A DNA stretch of 64,000 nucleotides from Azolla caroliniana (Eukaryota; Polypodiophyta): NCBI GenBank assembly GCA_043228905.1, contig JBHGNT010000010.1:16430001-16494000 (forward strand), given 5' to 3'. The notes below the pieces were generated by a model that did no database searches, had not been told where the DNA came from, and worked only from the letters and a program-made list of their open reading frames with translations. Below are positions 11,401 through 31,689 of this stretch, in pieces. Position numbers and translations under genes: made by a program. Each line of letters starts with the position of its first letter. The stretch's first letter is position 1.

Positions 11401-14120
11401 AACAAAAATCAATGTGACACGCAAATCCTGTTTGGTTGCTTATTCATGCCCATATATGGACTACGTTAACATCAACCATGTTCCAAGGAGGAAGATATGA
11501 CCAAAAGGGATATGTAAGGCCTTCACCTAGTAATGAGAGAGATGGATGTACCTTATGTCTAATGTTCTTAGACATGAGCAATGTAAGAAGACAATATACA
11601 GTGGTTAACTTCATTTACCACCTTTACAATGTGAAACACAACTTTAAGAGGAAAAAAACAAATTATTGATCCTCATCACGACTTGAAAATATATGGTTCT
11701 CTACGAGCCCACATATTTCAAAGTACTAGAACTATAATGATATGCATAAACTTTTTGTATTTGACCAATGAGATACTAAAACGTGTATAAGGACAATCAA
11801 CAAGGATGTCAACAAGATAGTACATGATAAAGCACAATGTGAATGTGCCTTTATTCATCATATAAGCAACATGAGATGTTCCCAACAACTATTGTTTGTA
11901 GATTCACCATGTTATCTTATTGGATCATAGTGACAAAACTTCTATTTTGGCGACATTAGGTTATAGTCTCAAGCGATGGGTTCAAGGTCGACCTATGCAC
12001 CATTTTTGCTCAACACATCAAGTGCAATAGTTGATTGATTATATTAGCATAATGTTGTAAACTTAAAAGTGTGTGCTTCTATTTTGGCGACATTAGGTTA
12101 TAGTCTCAAGCGATGGGTTCAAGGTCGACCTATGCACCATTTTTGCTCAACACATCAAGTGCAATAGTTGATTGATTATATTAGCATAATGTTGTAAACT
12201 TAAAAGTGTGTGCTTTACAACACTAGGCTCGAGGATCTCAATTTCAAGTAATGAATGTTCAAAGCTTGTGGTTTTCAACACTTTTGCATGATGCAGAGAG
12301 TTTAAAAAAACAAGGTTAGCCTTTAAAGGCACACTATTAAGATTGTATCATGACAACGACACCAATAGTTACCAATCCTAATATGACGGGCACCAATTTA
12401 TCAATACTTCCCACATTAACACCTTCTCCATGGACTTTATGCCTAAGTGTCAAACTCGTTATAAATGAATCGCAGAATTATAGCCTGGGCACAATGTAGA
12501 CCATCAAGTGATGCTAATGAATTATTTGTTATGAAGGTTTAGCTTTAGACATGAAACCATTATAGTATGAAGACACAATGTTTCTCTATCCTCAATATGC
12601 TTGATATTATTTGATACCACAAATGAACACTATCGTCATGAACATTGTTCATCCGTGACAACTATGACCAGTAGGATTTTGTAATTACAATAATAAATGT
12701 TATGGCAAACCCAATAAGATCATGTAACAATAATATTAGTGATAGTTACCATAGCCAACAAGGATGGAACCAAACAAGTGACACTATAAGATGCAGACAC
12801 AAAAGTTGCATATCCATTCGTAACATTGGGCAAATACAATATTGGTAATTCATGTTACAACAATAATGAGTATAGTTATTGGACCAAAAATGGAGTCATG
12901 CAAGCGGTATAGTAAGATCAAATCCTCCTCCATGCATTTTCAACAATATATATTTGAGGTTATCTACAACAAATTCCTTGATCAATTATGACAATAGTAA
13001 TCGTAACGCTTTCGCCAATGAGATCATACCAACACATTGACAATGCAATAGTCATCGTAACAAAGATGAAGGAGCCACCTAGGCAACTCTTCCCATGAGT
13101 GAAACCACATGGCAAAGTCAATTGAATATAAAAGAAAATTGCGAGAGCCACCTATAATACTCATCCTAAGAAAAAACCATCCCTCCTTATCCAAATACAT
13201 AAGTAATATTGGTTAAAAAAACCTCATAAGATGAAACCATAACAATAACAATTACCACCTAAGCAACTTTTTCATTTGCGAATTATCCACTTGTCGAAAT
13301 ATAACTTTAGGAGCAAGCCACAAAAACTTTACACCATTGTCACTACCAAAGCAAACGAGATGGAAGTAGTAACCTGAGTAACAAACACTTCACCCAAGAT
13401 AATCTATTCATCCTCTAGATGTTGTAGCATTTTCAAAATCCTCTTTGGGCTTCAGATATTGATTTTGAATATTCTCTTCCATCAAGAGAACTCAAAAAAT
13501 ATATATCAAGAAAGTACATGTAAGCCAATCAATAGAATTAAATCGGATGCATTGGACATGTCATGCAGGTAGAGTAGTTAACTATCATACGCACGAGACA
13601 TTACTTTAACATGAATGTATTGGAGGTTACACTAGACATCAGGAGAGTGGAAGTTGATCAAGTAATGTTGCCACATATTACCACATAATCGTAATGGCTG
13701 TCTATGAGATAAACTGACCCATCAATGATTGAAACGCCATAAGATAATCAGGGGAGTGGATGTATGTCTACCTAAACAGGGGTGTGCCAAAAAGAGTAGT
13801 GGTAGTAGACATTCGATGGGAGACATCGAGATGTAAGAATAATTGTGTATCGTTCCAACAAAGATCTACGAGATACGCATACCATCATCAGGCTCATACT
13901 ACGTGATCACAACAGAGGGTGGGGGGTGCGACCAGATACATACATTACATTACCAAAGAGAGCGTGGATCTGACCAAATACATCGGCATGCGTATAATAA
14001 CTGCATTATCGAAGGAGATGAGATGTCTGGACTACTCGACAAGACTCGGACCCAACCATGAGAGAGAGAGAGAGAGAGTAGACATTCATTATTACATACA
14101 CACCATTGTTCTTGTGTGTC
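8401..14120. other. Gene-poor intergenic region
   Basis: AT-rich sequence without a supportable coding gene. Direct repeats of 'gattctcgcttgacctaa' occur near 8430 and 8470. A perfect or near-perfect 137-bp tandem duplication (11939-12212) is listed separately. All open frames are short and unconserved in appearance. Confidence 0.55.
11939..12212 (+). repeat. 137-bp head-to-tail tandem duplication
   Basis: Copy 1 (11939-12075) and copy 2 (12076-12212) read identically as far as I can follow, both starting cttctattttggcgacatta and ending aagtgtgtg. This is a recent duplication in non-coding DNA. The unit contains a tRNA B-box-like 'gggttcaaggtcgacc'. Confidence 0.85.
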
Positions 14121-14121
14121 T

Positions 14122-14169
<48 letters not shown>

Positions 14170-14204
14170 ATGTATTGAGGACCTTAGGTTTGAGATATGC
14201 TCAC

Positions 14205-14241
<37 letters not shown>

Positions 14242-14480
14242 TTATACTTCATTTTTCTCCTTCTCTTGCTCACTCACTACATACAATTTACATACATATA
14301 CTGATATACATATACTGTATACATATGTATACATAGTTTTATGTCTTATGCATTGGCTATGGCCTCCGATCTATGTGGGCGATTTTGAAGAATCTCTCTC
14401 TCTCTCTCTCTCTCTCTCTACAACGGCTACTTCAATTCCCTCTCCTCATATCAGTAAGGTATGTCTCTCTCTCTCTCTCT
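14050..14480 (+). repeat. Cluster of (GA)n and (CT)n tracts upstream of the MAPK gene
   Basis: (GA)n occurs at about 14060-14077 and 14124-14165. (CT)n occurs at about 14209-14238, 14394-14419 and 14464-14481. The GA tract at 14124-14165 and the CT tract at 14209-14238 are complementary and could pair as a stem with a loop of about 43 bases. They sit in the probable promoter or leader of the MAPK gene. Confidence 0.75.
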
Positions 14481-14814
14481 TTTGCGTCTGTAAACCCTAA
14501 TTTCATCATACCTAGCTCGCTGGGCTTCGTTTCTTCTTCCCTTTGCTTGTACGTGACCACCATTAATTTATCATTTTCCTTATTCCTCAAACCTCTTTCC
14601 CTTCTACTTCAAAGGACGGCTTTCTGCCCTTGAAACCCTACGATTTCCGTCTAACTTTCTTCAAGAGCGAGCATAAATTGTAAAAGAATACCTTAAATTT
14701 TGACACAGCTCTGTTTTAGAAACCTTGCTTTCTCTTTCTTCACCTAATAAGATCAGTTTTTCTTCTGGATATTTAAAGCGGGATTGATTTGAAGAAGAAG
14801 GCTGATGTTCTTAT

Positions 14815-15240
14815 AAAAATTTGACGGATTAGGTTCTTCTAAACATACCTAGACAGGAAATAGCATGGATGAATTAACGTCTCTTATTTAATGAAAAAAT
14901 ACCATTGATCAGAATTTTTCTCTTCTAAACTTGATGGATTATTGTGATTGTAACGGGAAAGAAGGTTAAATTTATTATAGAAATCCAATGGATTAGGGGT
15001 TCCAAATTTAGTGAAAACGAGGGTCATTTTCCTCATAGAAACCTGATAGATTACTGTTTCCAAATAAGGAAACAAAACCATTTTTATTAGAGAAATACGA
15101 CGGGTTAGAGTTTCCAAGTTAACTGATATTGTAATGAAAGAAAGCCATCATTCTTTCAGGACTGTAATGGATTAGGGTTTCCACATTCGTAAAGAAAGGC
15201 CATTGTTCTTAATGGATATAATGGATTAGGGTTTGACGGA
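14815..15240 (+). repeat. Degenerate ~60-bp minisatellite with 'ggattagggtttcc' core
   Basis: About seven units spaced roughly 57-66 bp apart (cores near 14824, 14933, 14988, 15044, 15098, 15166 and 15223) follow the pattern aaagaa...ttctta...atggattagggtttcc. It lies in the region expected to hold the 5' leader or leader intron of the MAPK gene. Confidence 0.65.
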
Positions 15241-15888
15241 GAGTGTAAAAGAAAGGTTTTCTGTGTATAGATAAACATGAAAGAAAAGAAGGTTGTTTCT
15301 CACGATTTACTGAAATGAAAAGGAAACGGTTTCTATATAAAAAATGATATACGAAGAAAAGATAATAAGGTTAAGTTTTGGCAATTTACTTAAATGTATG
15401 GAAGAATTTTCCGCATAAAAAAGGGTTATTTTCAGCAACTTCGCAAGATGTACTGAAGGATTTACTATGTAAATCGAAAAATCAGATCCATTGCACAGTT
15501 TTAGGTTACTTGGAAATTGGAATATACTGTTAGACACTGGTATTCAACACTCATTTTGAAACTCAGTTATTTTTTTCCAGTGTCGAAATCTAATTTACTT
15601 CTTCTATTCGTTCTTGAAGCGGTAGGCATCTAGGTAATGAGATTAAGTGCATAGTTTTAGGTTAGTTGGAAATTGGAATTGATTTATAGCTCATCCATAG
15701 ACATAGTATAAGCTCTCCTTGAGGTAAGCTCAATTGTTTTGGTGTATCTTTTCAGGTGTTGAGATGAACTGTGGTTTACTTTGAGCTGAAAAGTGTTTTA
15801 AGTTTGAAATCAAAAGGGGCTTACTTTTTCAAAGGGAGTGGTTAGCTAAGTGCATGGTTTTAGGTTGGGTTTCTTCGAATACAACATA

Positions 15889-24189
<8,301 letters not shown>

Positions 24190-25709
24190 ATTGATGTTTG
24201 TATGGAGCCAAATCATGAAATCGTTTATATTATCATTGATTCCTAAAATGAGTAGTTTTGTCCCTTCTTGAAGGCTGTAAGGGGAGGATCCATACACAAC
24301 AAAAACCATCCACTTCCATTCTTTTCAAAGTCCCCATTTGTTTATGTTCATTTAGGCCATGGGGCTGTTTTAAATACTCCAGCAAGGTGCCAACATTACT
24401 TGGTAACATTTTCCTCTGTATATATATATATTCATGAAGTTTTTCACTTGGCACACTGGATCTCTAGAATTTGGTGAAGTAATTAAAATTGTCAGGTGGA
24501 ACAAATAAAAAATGTATATATTATGAGAATGAACAGTTACAACTAGGATTGGTCTATTCAAAAGAGGCTTCTAAATTGTCTCACTTGTGAGATTGTGATT
24601 TGCAATGGAGGAATGCAGGTATAGTGGATTATGTATTCATATTTTAGTGATCATTGCTAACTCAAACTAAAACTAAACTTAGGGTAAAGGTGATGGGTTT
24701 AAACCTCTTCCCTAACATTTTCGTTTAAAGACAATCGCAAATTCCTGTGCATGACGAGTAGACATATAAGTAAAGCTTCAAACCAAGAGCAGGATATACG
24801 TGTGCACTAAAAACATTCTAGTGTGCTACAGATCCAACTCACAAGAAAATGGTGTGCTTGTTTTGTTTAGAATCCATTTGCCTCATGGATTTGATGCTGC
24901 TATTTGGTTCTGTTCCTTATGGCTATATACTCTCTCTATCTCCCACAATAGAGTCACCACTCAGTTTCACTTGTAGTACATGAAATATAATATTTTTGGT
25001 CTCATAGACTACATATTTGACCTCCAAAGACAATAATAGAGTCCTACTTATCTATCTGTCTCTTCTTGCTAACCCTTTCACTTGATATTTGTGAGCACTC
25101 CAATTATGTAAATTTTGGACAATCTTTTGTTTGGAATTTCATAGATTGAAAAACTCGATGTATGGAATTCAGATTGATAATTTCATCCATGCTATACTTT
25201 CAAAGGTTATTAAATTCCAACTGTACTCGTAGCATTCCACTCCATAATGTTGTTCATTTGATTAAGCACTTATGACACATTTTTTCAACAAATTCTGATA
25301 AGTTTTCAAAAATATCTTAATATACACACATTGATCATCCTTCAATAATTGCAAACCTCAACACAAACTAAGTTTTTCTATTTTGCTTTTTTTCCACACC
25401 GTTTCAACAAAAATTGTTTCACCGAATTCAATTTGCATCTACATGGAAGCATGCAATAAGCAGGTAGTGATGAAGTTTTTACTAGTTTCAACCAATACTG
25501 TTTGTTGCATCCGATGTCAATAAATACTTGGGCATCTTCCTCACAAACGGACACATCCAAAAAATATTACATGTTACAGGTACTACCTGATCAAAGAAAA
25601 TACAAAAATGTCTTTTTATCCTGAAAGTTCTAAGATACCATGTACTTCTTCAGATTAGAATACAGTGAGTACAGTAACATTATCAAACCGATCACAACAG
25701 AATGGCAAA
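24190..25709. other. 3' flank of MAPK gene and intergenic
   Basis: Holds the MAPK 3' UTR and then the 3' flank of the SOSS-B gene on the other strand. Short (TA)n at about 24419-24430. I see no further gene. Confidence 0.55.
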
Positions 25710-26213
25710 TTATACTCTATCATGGTGTGATGTTCGATGAATTGATGCTACAGGTACTGCCGAGCTACCATGGAAACCTTGAGTAAACTGTTGATTATTT
25801 AGACCCACAGGTGACCACACTGAAGGATTAGATGGATCTTGAAGCCATTGGATCTTACTCATGTTAGGGCTTTCTACAAAAACCATGGTAAATTCTCCAA
25901 CTTTCTCTAGCTTCCCTTTCTTCCCTGCTCGTAGAGCAAAACCATTAGCTTTGTGGAAGGAGAACATACCGTTAGTGAGACGAACTATATCTCCAGGTTG
26001 GAAAGCTTCACATTCATTTCCCCATAGCTGTAAATGAACTGAGGCAGTTTGATCTGATACTAGATTTATAGACAATAATTGGCCACCGCCATCGCTTCTC
26101 GATGATGAACCTTTCTCTAGTATAATGAAGGTTGTGTTTACATTGTTTTGAGCAGAGGGACGCAGGTCTTTAATGAAGATATGACCATGTTGATGCTGAG
26201 GAGGTTGTTGCAT
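25710..26213 (-). CDS. SOSS complex subunit B homolog (single-stranded DNA-binding OB-fold protein)
   Basis: Single uninterrupted frame of 167 aa. The start is taken at the ATG at 26213, because the upstream in-frame residues (YTFSCSLCFLSVIQRK) look like untranslated leader while MQQPPQHQHGHIFIKDLRP leads straight into the domain. The OB-fold shows the SOSS-B/hSSB signature: KDLRPSAQNNVNT, DQTASVHLQLWGNECEAF, PGDIVRLTNGMFSFHK, LRAGKKGKLEKVGEFTMVFVE and PNMS. In animals SOSS-B binds ssDNA at double-strand breaks for checkpoint signalling and repair; in plants the role is inferred by homology. The C-terminal 45 residues are low complexity (Gln, Ser, His), as usual. The gene runs tail-to-tail with the MAPK gene. 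A leader intron upstream is possible but not resolved. Confidence 0.92.
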   Translation of the reverse strand: MQQPPQHQHGHIFIKDLRPSAQNNVNTTFIILEKGSSSRSDGGGQLLSINLVSDQTASVHLQLWGNECEAFQPGDIVRLTNGMFSFHKANGFALRAGKKGKLEKVGEFTMVFVESPNMSKIQWLQDPSNPSVWSPVGLNNQQFTQGFHGSSAVPVASIHRTSHHDRV

Positions 26214-27100
26214 CTTTCTTTGAATCACAGACAGAAAGCACAGAGAACAGGAAAATGTGTACACAGAAAGTGTTGGAAAGAAGCCAAACTGTCACATGGA
26301 TTAACAGATCCACTCACAATGCACGATTTGAGTAAACGCGAGAAAAACCAAATCTCTGGGAAACCCTGATATGTCGCTTTAGAAAGACAGATTTCATTCG
26401 AATACACAATTTCCGGAAAACAAGAAAGACGATGGTGAAAGAACGGGGGGCTTGCAACTTCCCTACTACAAGAAAACAAATAATGAAGAAAAACCTTGAC
26501 TTTCCTGAATGGTTGGAGAAACCATGGGCTGGTTAATTGAAAGAAGAGAAAGAAAACAACAGAGCGTGACAAAACCTTAGGGTTGTGTCAGGTCCACCAT
26601 AACTTTTGTGTCTGGAAGAATGATCTAACCAGCAATAAGCATCGAAACAGCAACGATTGTGCTGGGAGTGGATGAGAGGAAGACGAAGATACAGGCAAGA
26701 GTGAGCAAGACCAATGCTCTGACCTTTCAAACAGTTCACTGATGATGATGATGATGATGATGACGACGATGAGATGATGATGATGATGATAGCGATGGCA
26801 ATGAGGAGCTGAATCGGAGAGGAGACAGGATTCAGGAACCTATCTTCCTTGAGAAAACGGCAAGGTAGTTATCAAAATCAAATAGAAGAAGATACGCTCC
26901 AGAAAGATCCACAACCCCCTATGGCATGAACCTTTCTTCTTCTTCTTCTTCTTCTTCGTCTGCTGCTGCTGCTGCTGCTGCTGCTTCTGCTTCTGCTTCT
27001 GCTGCTTTCTGAGTTTTCTTCACAACCCCATAAGAATTATATTTTACCACTACTACTACTATTTCTGGGTTTTCTTCTTCTTCTTCTTCTTCGTCTGTGT
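26214..27100 (-). promoter_or_regulatory. SOSS-B 5' leader/promoter with trinucleotide repeats
   Basis: Upstream of the SOSS-B ATG are (GAT)n tracts at about 26743-26790 and a (TTC)n/(TGC)n/(TAC)n cluster at about 26933-27095. The cluster makes long open frames of Glu, Ala and Val, which I treat as repeat artefacts. No TATA box is assigned. Confidence 0.45.
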
Positions 27101-27109
27101 TTTTCCTCT

Positions 27110-27241
27110 GAGGTAGATAGGGGTAGTTTTGTATATACAGAAAACATACACACATTCATGGGTAGTTTTTCCTTTGTAAAATGCCCACCTATGAATGTGT
27201 GTATGTTTTCTGTATTTACAAAACTACCCTTATCTACCTCT
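27110..27241. repeat. Long foldback inverted repeat (MITE-like)
   Basis: Left arm (about 27110-27162) and right arm (about 27187-27241) are reverse complements over more than 50 bp with only a few mismatches: gaggtagatag-gggtagttttg... pairs with ...caaaactaccc-tatctacctc. The spacer is about 24 bp. No ORF lies within. It could be a small foldback transposon or a hairpin-RNA locus; flanking target duplications are not obvious. Confidence 0.8.
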
Positions 27242-27292
27242 TCTTGGAATTTTTGAGTAAAAAAAAAACCACACTATAAAGCTTAGGCCTTC

Positions 27293-27299
<7 letters not shown>

Positions 27300-27331
<32 letters not shown>

Positions 27332-27558
27332 AGCCATTGTATTAGCTAAGATCATAACATTCATGTCTTAAGTTAAAAACTTTCCTTACTCAGTTCTTGG
27401 AGACATGGCATTGTTGTGCGCACATACAAGATGTCTTTTGGGTGGAACAACGAATCCTAGATTGTGGTGAACCTTGCAAATATATTAGGTCAACTCATGC
27501 ATAATAAAGCTTTAGAGAGACACTAAGTGAAAGGGGGGGGGGGGGGGGGAGGAGGGGG
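27300..27558 (+). repeat. (CT)n tract and long G tract
   Basis: (CT)n at about 27296-27330. A G run of nearly 17 bases starts at about 27533, followed by 'aggaggggg' up to 27558. The purine run directly precedes a TG that begins the proposed LTR and could have included a polypurine tract. Confidence 0.7.
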
Positions 27559-28735
27559 TGTAACACATCCGATGTGTTGAGGGGTTCTGTGATTAGAACC
27601 ACAATAGACCACCTCGACGGATTGAGGTGAGGGCCTTCTCGATGGGTAGAGAAGGCCCCGTGAGTTGTGGGCTTCTAAGTCTTCTCAGAGGATGAAGAAG
27701 ACACCCATGACTCACATCATGGGACAACAAATTTAAATGAGTTAATGGGACCTATTAAACTAGACAAGGTGGTTTGGGTTGTATGTTCAGTAGGTCCAAA
27801 TACTTCACCTAGTCATCCTTCGCGTAGTTAAGTAGCGTTGGGCACATGAGTCCGAGTCCGATAGAAAAAAAATTTAGTGGTGTAATAGGGCGGGACAAGT
27901 TGAATTGAAAAGTGATGTCCAATTTGAAACCCTATGCCAATTTGTATGCATATGAATACTTCTCACCTTGGATGTCATGGCCATCAGAGGAACAAAAATC
28001 CATACATAACGTATTACCCCCGCTCCTTCACATTCTCCTCAAGTTGTGTAGTGTTTGGGGCCAAAGTGTTCATCTCTCATCTACAAACTGAGAGTGCACC
28101 CATTGGCCTATGAATAGGAACATACGTTGGTGTAACTTTTGAGAGACTATCCATCCTTGTTGGTCCCTACTTTTTTCTCCAAAAAAAACATTGCTTCACA
28201 TTAGTTAGCAAACAAAATACAACAGAGTTCAAACATTAAGATCCACAAGGCCTAGCCTTAGAGGGATCGAAATATCCAACCACTCCCAAAACAACAACAA
28301 ATTAAGCAAAACTCACGATGTCCTTCACCCCTCTCTTGTCCACTAATTGGGAAACATTGGCAGAAACTACCACCTAGGTGCTTGGTAATTCCATTTAGGT
28401 GTTGTTGAAGATTTGACCATCATAGGAGATTCACCCTATTTCAGTAGAAACTTTGACCTTGCCATTACTGCTCCGTCCAATTCGTGAGTTAATGAAGAGA
28501 GAGGGTGGCCTTATATAAAGCACCCTCCTATTTCATAGAGTGTCGGTTGTGACTCCGTGTAATGCTATATTTTGTATTTGCTATTCTCCTTGTTAATATA
28601 CACCTTCTTCTTGAGTACTTCATTTTTCTTTCATTTATCTATCTTCTATTTTCTCTTCTCTCATCTCTTTCCTCTCACACATACACATAACACACATCTC
28701 TTCCGTTGCACAAGAATCATATCCGATTCTTTACA
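27559..28735 (+). mobile_element. Copia-type LTR (solo or remnant), related to the LTRs at 44 kb and 58 kb
   Basis: The right end (about 28480-28735) is clearly homologous, in opposite orientation, to the LTRs at 44228-44651 and 58296-58691. Shared blocks are 'gttaatgaagagag', 'ataaagcaccctcc', 'acacatctcttccg', 'cacaagaatc' and the terminal 'gattctttaca'. A TATA-like 'ttatataaagc' is at about 28513. The left boundary (TGTAACAC at 27559, after a purine tract) is a proposal giving 1177 bp. No primer-binding site follows and no clear target duplication is seen. Confidence 0.55.
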
Positions 28736-28799
28736 CCCCTAAATTGAGTCATACCGTCTATGCATCCAGGATACCACCTCAAACTAGATATTTAGCAAT

Positions 28800-29960
28800 A
28801 CCTCACCAATTGGGAGCTTCTGATGTTGAAAAACTAACTTGCAGCGCTTGGTCCAAATGTGCTAGACGATAAGCACGCCACCATCATCCATATCTCCTCA
28901 AAAAATGTAGAGTTTATGCCAGATCTCACCCTAGCACATTGGAACACATTGCCACCCTGCACTATAAATCCATGACCTTGTGGGTTTAATTGTTCCCCCT
29001 AGCCTTCACCTGTTAATTTCAGACCCTGTAAGGACCTGCACACAACTTTCCCATTCACACTGCAAGATGCCACGGTCCTGAGACTTCTACCCAATATGCT
29101 AATTGCCTCCACACAATTCCCGGATCAATGAAGGATCGCTTCCAAAGTGGGTCCATATAACTTGCAACCAGCCTCCCCACCATGGAACCTCATCCCCTAC
29201 TAGTACCACCTTATGGCTAAGAAGCCACAACCAAACCTTTATTTTTTCAGGCATATCCAATGCCCATAGTTTCCTCCAAAACGGTTTCAAGAAGTCATCC
29301 AATATGCCTTTATCCCTCTAGCTATTGTGAGTTTGAACACCCACTGATTTGCCTTCTCAGCTTAGAACTGTACTTAAAAAACCCTTCCAATTTGTTCATT
29401 TCGGGTTTCTACCACCATACCCCCAGTGGATCCCACCCCAAATCACATAGGGGCTTGTTGTCGAAAAGCCATAATTTACAATCATTACCCGATTTTCCTA
29501 GGTTCGAGTTCACTTGCCACTTCTTACCCTCCAACATTGCCAACCGCACTGCCAACCGCCTGCCATTGTCAATCAAAGCACTTAGGTTGCCCCACAAGCG
29601 ATCCTCGTTAGTTGTGCACCTACCACGAATAATTTGTGCAATACCCTCACCTTCAAACCAACTTGACCAAACCCCTCTTCCTCGTTCAACCTATCTAAAC
29701 CATCAACAACCTTATTTATCAACTTGGTAACCTTTTCATTGTACTCGAACATAGGCCTCCATGGCAAGCATTTTTTTTGTCCAAGCATCATACCGTCTTC
29801 GCTTCTAATCATGGGGTTCCAAAACAACGGTTGTCGTAGTTTTCATCCAACATTTTCGGTTGCATTAAGACCAACCCTTCTCTTAAACTTGACCAGGCCT
29901 TCATTATGGCACGGGCCACCCTATCCTCCATGCTAGCTGGTTCTTTCGACTTTAAACTTG
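28800..29960 (-). pseudogene. Degenerate LINE-like reverse-transcriptase C-terminal region
   Basis: Minus-strand fragments at about 29827-29582, 29597-29409 and 29302-29099 read FWNPMIRSEDG, LWLFDNKPLCDLGWDP and WRKLWALDMPEKIKVWLWLLSHK. The last is the W-K-x-LW-x-[LM]-x-[VM]-P-x-K-[IV]-K-x-[FW]-x-W pattern that precedes the zinc-binding (zf-RVT-like) tail of plant LINE ORF2. Frames are broken and no polymerase core was found. It is a different family from the LINE at 50-55 kb. Confidence 0.5.
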
Positions 29961-31096
29961 GACTGAACAATCACCATGTATTTGCTTTCCAGGGGCTACA
30001 ATTCCTCGGGCACCAAAGGTCGACTAAATGAAAAACAATAAAAACAAAATATTCTCGATTTTTGTGTCACCCAAAGGAAAAATGATGAATAGTAAGCCTT
30101 CTTAGGAGCATGGAGAAAAATTTTGTGGGTTGAAATACTTGGAACATTAAAAGCACATGTAGGATGACCTTGTAGGTTGTAAGAACCTATTAGCCATGGC
30201 GAAGGTCACAAAGCACAAATCTTTCAAAGGTGGAGTGATTCAGTTCTATTGATTTAGCCTGATCTGACAATTTGATGGCACAACACATAACTACACTCTC
30301 TATGTTTTCTATATATTAGATAATTTGTTTTTTGAGTTTACATTCGTGTTAGCATACATTTTATCCCTTGCCTTGTTTATTATTCTCTAACATTCCATAG
30401 AAGGCATATCCTACTACAAGGGAAATTTGCAGCCACATATGATCCAGAGACATTCTTGCCTTTTAATTTGAAGCCCAAGGTAGCACTTTAAGTGTTGGAT
30501 TTTGTAGGGTCAAAGTTGGGGCTTCTGAATAGCATGAAAATTAACGACACCAACGATGTAAATCAAAGAAAAATCGTAAGCAACAAAAATACATTACACA
30601 TGATTAATCTTCTAATTCTTCAATAAATTAAGATACGTATGAATGCACGATTGAAATTTAAGAAGCTGCTTAAGTCGATGCATGTCCCCTCATCTCGCTC
30701 GCTCACTCGTTAGAGCAACTTCAATAACTGAAAATCGTAATTAGCAACACAACATTAAACCAATCTTCAAGGTCTTTGGAGTTAGCAATGGCCTTGGTTT
30801 CGGCTCGAACCAAGTTGAACCATTAAACCGTGGCTTAACGGTTTATCGGTTCAAATATAAATAGACTATTTGTTTTGGTTTAAAAAGTGTTAGGTCGGTT
30901 TGGTTTTAAATTTGACGGTTTATCGGTTCCTTATATGTGGTTCAGTTTATAGGTTTATAGGTTTATAGGTTCATACATACCCCAAGCCCTTGGGCCCTAA
31001 TTTTTCAAACCAGTGTCTAAGTCCCCCACTTCCCACTTCCCAGTGCTAAATTGGAGTGCCTAACTTTGACAAAACCCTAATTACAAGCCCATTAGG
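29961..31096. other. Intergenic upstream of the PS1-like gene
   Basis: No gene seen. Around 30790-30985 there are short imperfect repeats of 'ggtttatcggttc' and 'ataggttt'. Confidence 0.5.
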
Positions 31097-31264
31097 CTAT
31101 AAATAATATGTAATTAGGCATTACCAAAAAATCCCTAATTAAGGCTACCCCTACCCACACATAATTTAACTGCATCTTTAACCTGTGTGTCCCATCTGTC
31201 TGTCTTCTCTCTCTTGCTTCCTCTCTCAACGGTCACATTTTGTTCTGCTCTGTTTTTTTGAATC

Positions 31265-31300
<36 letters not shown>

Positions 31301-31689
31301 CGAACGAAGCCTTTCTGAGTCTGACATCGATCGCTGTCTGTTTGTCTGTCTGTCCGTCTCTCTCCCAATCCTTGCCCCTTCCTTTCATGCCCGTGGATCG
31401 ATCTCCTCCATCCTCCACGCCATCCCCAATTACCTGCACACCTCTGAAATCCCTTCACACTACTACAACCATATCTGTTCGCCATCGCTCTGTCTCATAC
31501 AATCTGCCCTTTCATCACAAATCTGAATTCCTCTCGCTAATAATTCCTCCTCTATGTAGGTTCTCTCTGTCTGCCTGTCTGTCTGTTGGCCTTAGAAGAC
31601 GTTAATATATATTCTTAGGTTTACCATCGCAGTTTCTTTCATATCCTGCGTTCCTTCGTCTTCTTCGTCCGCTTCATCTACTACAGACT
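31097..31689 (+). promoter_or_regulatory. TATA-like box and CT-rich leader of the PS1-like gene
   Basis: 'ctataaataa' at 31097-31106 is a good plant TATA candidate. It is followed by a long pyrimidine-rich leader with (CT)n at 31265-31296 and several 'ctgtctgtctg' stretches, up to the ATG at 31690. Confidence 0.45.

Noticed and set aside
15160-15240. Interstitial telomeric repeat ('ttagggttt')
   Set aside because: The motif occurs once per ~60-bp unit, not as a tandem heptamer.
27109-27132. Left hairpin arm 'tgaggtagataggggtag' looks like animal let-7 miRNA
   Set aside because: Resemblance is short and this is a plant genome; the hairpin is better explained as a foldback element.
26919-27155. 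Glu/Ala/Val-rich 78-codon minus frame
   Set aside because: Trinucleotide microsatellite translation; no motif.
31135-31605. Three overlapping open frames in the PS1 leader
   Set aside because: CT-rich leader sequence; the genuine FHA frame starts at 31690.
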